From: an uncultured Collinsella sp.
GTDB taxonomy: Bacteria; Actinomycetota; Coriobacteriia; Coriobacteriales; Coriobacteriaceae
Length of the DNA: 8,955 bases
Assembly: GCA_905211615.1 (NCBI GenBank)
Contig: CAJMBB010000078.1
Location: 1 to 8,955 of the forward strand
Direction: 5' to 3'
Every line of letters begins with the position of its first letter. The stretch's first letter is position 1. Shown in pieces: positions 6,741 to 8,955 of this stretch. The notes under the pieces were generated by a model, which was given only the letters and a program-made list of their open reading frames with translations, searched no databases and was not told where the DNA came from. Both the position numbers and the translations under genes were made by a program.

Positions 6741-6776
6741 CCTGCCAAAAAGGGACAGGTTTATTTTGGCAGGTTA
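6738..6776. repeat. 13-bp perfect inverted repeat spanning the ATPase stop codon (REP-like)
   Basis: TAACCTGCCAAAA (6738-6750) and TTTTGGCAGGTTA (6764-6776) are perfect inverted arms around a 13-nt loop containing AGGGACAGG. The first three bases of the left arm are the TAA stop of the ATPase gene. The left-arm AACCTG (6739-6744) can pair with CAGGTT at 6756-6761 or with CAGGTT at 6770-6775, so two competing hairpins are possible. No U-run follows the stem, so it is not a standard terminator. The rest of the 116-bp gap to the helicase start shows only the helicase ribosome-binding site. It is probably a dispersed palindromic repeat, or an attenuating/stabilising hairpin within the operon. Confidence 0.7.
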
Positions 6777-6843
6777 TATCCTGGCAAACGTTGAGGCGGT
6801 AATGCAGCAAACCTTTGGCCACCGCGTTAAGAGATTCGCATTT

Positions 6844-6852
6844 GAGGGGAGG
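6844..6852 (+). promoter_or_regulatory. Ribosome-binding site deciding the helicase start
   Basis: GAGGGGAGG ends 4 nt before GTG 6857. This strong purine-rich site sets the start of the helicase, which has no nearby in-frame ATG that would keep the N-terminal helical segment and the RSIQ motif. Confidence 0.75.
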
Positions 6853-6856
6853 CCCC

Positions 6857-8955
6857 GTGAACGCCTTTGACCGATATGCTCCGTTTATCCAAGACTTCAT
6901 CTACTCCCACGATTGGGAGAGTCTGCGCTCTATCCAGGTTGCAGCGGCAGACGCCATCTTTAACACGCAAGATAATGTGCTCCTGACGGCATCCACGGCT
7001 TCCGGCAAAACCGAGGCAGCCTTCTTTCCCATCCTGACCGAGTTTTGGGAGAACCCGCCCGCAAGCGTGGGCGCCCTCTACATCGGCCCCCTCAAAGCGC
7101 TCATCAATGATCAGTTCGTCCGCCTCAACGACCTCTGCGAAGAGGCCGATATCCCTGTCTGGCACTGGCATGGCGATGTCTCGCAGTCGCACAAGGCTAA
7201 GCTCATCAAAAAACCGAGCGGCATCTTGCAGATTACACCCGAGTCACTCGAGGCGCTCTTGATCCATAAGCACATGGCGATCCCGCGCATGTTTTGCGAC
7301 CTGCGCTATGTGGTCATCGATGAGGTCCACTCGCTCATGCGCGGCGACCGTGGCGGACAGACGCTCTGCCTTATCGAGCGACTCTCGCGCATGGCCGGCG
7401 TGCAGCCTCGCCGCATTGGCCTTTCGGCTACCATCGGCGACCCCGAGCGCACGGGCGCTTTTCTCTCACAGGGAACGGGACGCGACTGCGTTATCCCCCG
7501 CTTTGAAGAACCGCGCCGCGTGTGGCGCATCTCCATGGAGCACTTCTACAACTCGGGTCCCCAGGCACAGCAGCGGGGATTCGAGAGCATGGGTCCTCAA
7601 GAGGCCGAAGTGCTTGCGTGCGAGCGCATCGAGGCGGCGGCATCCGCGGCACTGCCGGCCGACACCCAAGACATGCGCCACAGCGGACAACTCACACAAG
7701 AGGAGCGCCGTCAACGTCGTGAGCGGGCACGGGGCAAGGCCGCTCCCAAGGACCGCCAAACTTCCTCGGCCCCCGAGGGCGAAGTCGATATCCCCCAAGC
7801 ACCCGAACAGGCATTACTCAACCCCACCGACACAGCACCAGACAACGCCGACCCCGGCATGGGCTATATCTTCGAACACACCCGCGGCCGCAAGTGCCTG
7901 GTCTTTGCCAACTCGCGCGAGGAGGCAGAGGCCGTATGCTCCATGCTGCGTAGCTACTGCGAGAGCCGGCACGAGCCCGACCGCTTTCTCATCCACCACG
8001 GCAATCTTTCGGCATCGCTGCGCGAGACGGCCGAGGAACTCATGCGCGATGAGGAGCAGGCGCAGACAACCGTCACCACCTCCACGCTGGAACTCGGCAT
8101 CGATATCGGCCGTCTGGAACGTGCGTTTCAGATCGATGCGCCGTTTACCGTCAGCTCCTTTTTGCAGCGTATGGGCCGCACGGGACGCCGCGATCTTCCA
8201 CCCGAGATGTGGTTCGTCATGCGCGAGGAAGAGCCCGAGCCGCGCACGATGATGCCCGAGACCATTCCGTGGAAGCTCCTGCAGGGCATCGCGCTCGTAC
8301 AGCTCTATCGCGAGGAAAAGTGGGTCGAACCGCCTGAGCTCGATCGACTCCCCTACAGTCTGCTCTATCACCAGACCATGTCGACGCTTGCCAGCACCGG
8401 CGAACTCACGCCGGCAGAGCTTGCCCAGCGCGTACTCACGCTCAGTTATTTCCATCGAGTCTCGGCCGATGACTATCGCGTGTTGCTGCGCCACCTCATC
8501 AAGATCGACCATATCCAGGTCACCGAGGGCGGTGGGCTCATTGTGGGCCTCGCGGGCGAACGCATCATTAACAACTTTAAGTTCTACGCCGTGTTCCAGG
8601 AAAACGAGGAGTTCACCGTCCGCAGCGAGTCGGCCGAGTTGGGCACAATCGTCAATCCGCCACCGCCCGGTGAGCGCATCGCCATCGCCGGACACTGCTG
8701 GATTGTCGAGGAAGTGGACTGGAAGCGCCACACCGTCTTTGCCACGCAGGTCAAGGGCCGGGTGCCGGCCTACTTTGGCGACTGCCCCGGCGACATCAAT
8801 ACACACGTACTCGAGCGCATGCGCAAGGCGCTCAACGAGCACGCAGTATATCCGTACCTTATGGGTAACGCACGGGCACGCCTTGCACAGGCTCGTCATA
8901 CCGCCGAGATTTCGGGTGCGGGAACCAAGCCGCTCATCAACCTGGGCGGCGACAC
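6857..8955 (+). CDS. Lhr/BrxHI-like superfamily II DNA helicase (3' truncated)
   Basis: The frame is open from GTG 6857 to the window edge, giving 699 residues; the stop is beyond the window. SF2 motifs appear in order: RSIQ (24-27, Q-motif-like), ASTASGKTE (45-53, Walker A), PLKALINDQ (78-86), TPES (127-130), DEVH (155-158, Walker B), LSAT (189-192), LVFANSREEAE (348-358), TSTLELGIDIG (408-418) and QRMGRTGRR (437-445). The motif V/VI wording is that of the Lhr-like helicases, which include BrxHI of type 2 BREX. Between motifs III and IV there is an extra charged low-complexity stretch (about residues 245-335). After the two RecA domains comes a winged-helix-like region (about 460-600) and then a beta-rich segment. 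It is expected to be an ATP-dependent DNA translocase or helicase that works with the upstream ATPase and TerB protein. The 116-bp gap with a hairpin may lower its expression relative to the ATPase. Confidence 0.9.
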   Translation, partial: MNAFDRYAPFIQDFIYSHDWESLRSIQVAAADAIFNTQDNVLLTASTASGKTEAAFFPILTEFWENPPASVGALYIGPLKALINDQFVRLNDLCEEADIPVWHWHGDVSQSHKAKLIKKPSGILQITPESLEALLIHKHMAIPRMFCDLRYVVIDEVHSLMRGDRGGQTLCLIERLSRMAGVQPRRIGLSATIGDPERTGAFLSQGTGRDCVIPRFEEPRRVWRISMEHFYNSGPQAQQRGFESMGPQEAEVLACERIEAAASAALPADTQDMRHSGQLTQEERRQRRERARGKAAPKDRQTSSAPEGEVDIPQAPEQALLNPTDTAPDNADPGMGYIFEHTRGRKCLVFANSREEAEAVCSMLRSYCESRHEPDRFLIHHGNLSASLRETAEELMRDEEQAQTTVTTSTLELGIDIGRLERAFQIDAPFTVSSFLQRMGRTGRRDLPPEMWFVMREEEPEPRTMMPETIPWKLLQGIALVQLYREEKWVEPPELDRLPYSLLYHQTMSTLASTGELTPAELAQRVLTLSYFHRVSADDYRVLLRHLIKIDHIQVTEGGGLIVGLAGERIINNFKFYAVFQENEEFTVRSESAELGTIVNPPPPGERIAIAGHCWIVEEVDWKRHTVFATQVKGRVPAYFGDCPGDINTHVLERMRKALNEHAVYPYLMGNARARLAQARHTAEISGAGTKPLINLGGD

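Noticed and set aside
6568..6870. 100-codon + strand frame overlapping the ATPase end and the intergenic palindrome
   Set aside because: It is the shifted frame of the ATPase gene running through the inverted repeat. It has no ribosome-binding site and no family resemblance.
7308..8252. 314-codon + strand frame inside the helicase
   Set aside because: It is a shifted frame with Arg/Ser/Pro-rich composition typical of out-of-frame translation. The helicase frame carries all conserved motifs through the same region.
7814..8899. Long open frame (361 codons) on the - strand
   Set aside because: It is antisense to the helicase motifs IV-VI and the C-terminal region. It has no domain signature of its own.
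1..8955. CRISPR array, tRNA, rRNA or intact insertion sequence
   Set aside because: No regularly spaced repeats, cloverleaf-like stretches, rRNA signatures or transposase motifs were seen. The non-coding gaps are all under 120 bp.

Overview
The window is high-GC DNA coding almost entirely on the + strand. The style fits a Coriobacteriia actinobacterium, most likely a gut Collinsella or close relative. This rests on codon bias, frequent GTG starts with strong Shine-Dalgarno sequences, the surface-protein families and the DUF554 protein. It is inference: there is no rRNA or housekeeping marker in view.

Left block (1-2759): four tightly spaced genes for exported or surface proteins. In order they are: the 3' end of a beta-rich protein of a recurring surface-protein family; a secreted protein with a 'VPT-IPF-ADG' fibril/coat-like domain; a 93-residue protein with a signal peptide, an LAQTG sortase-like motif, a membrane helix and a basic tail; and a 476-residue secreted protein with two CxxC pairs and a C-terminal domain that resembles the second protein. 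They look like one operon for a surface structure anchored to the cell wall. No sortase or dedicated signal peptidase is visible, so these may lie upstream.

Middle (2760-3682): a single DUF554 (YdfK/YqgA-type) membrane protein with its own putative extended -10 promoter and an AT-rich dyad upstream. A second dyad and a strong extended -10 promoter follow it, starting the next unit.

Right block (3683-8955, running off the edge): three genes that appear to work together. They are a TerB-N/TerB-C domain protein, a DUF2791 (BrxD-family) P-loop ATPase whose start overlaps the TerB stop by 8 nt, and an Lhr/BrxHI-like superfamily II helicase that is cut by the window end. BrxD plus an Lhr-like helicase is the accessory pair of type 2 BREX. 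Here the pair comes with a TerB protein, and no PglX, PglZ or PglY/BrxC core gene is in view. The block is therefore a candidate stand-alone ATPase-helicase-TerB module, plausibly for phage defence or DNA processing. A 13-bp perfect inverted repeat that includes the ATPase stop codon sits between ATPase and helicase and looks like a REP-type element or an attenuating hairpin.
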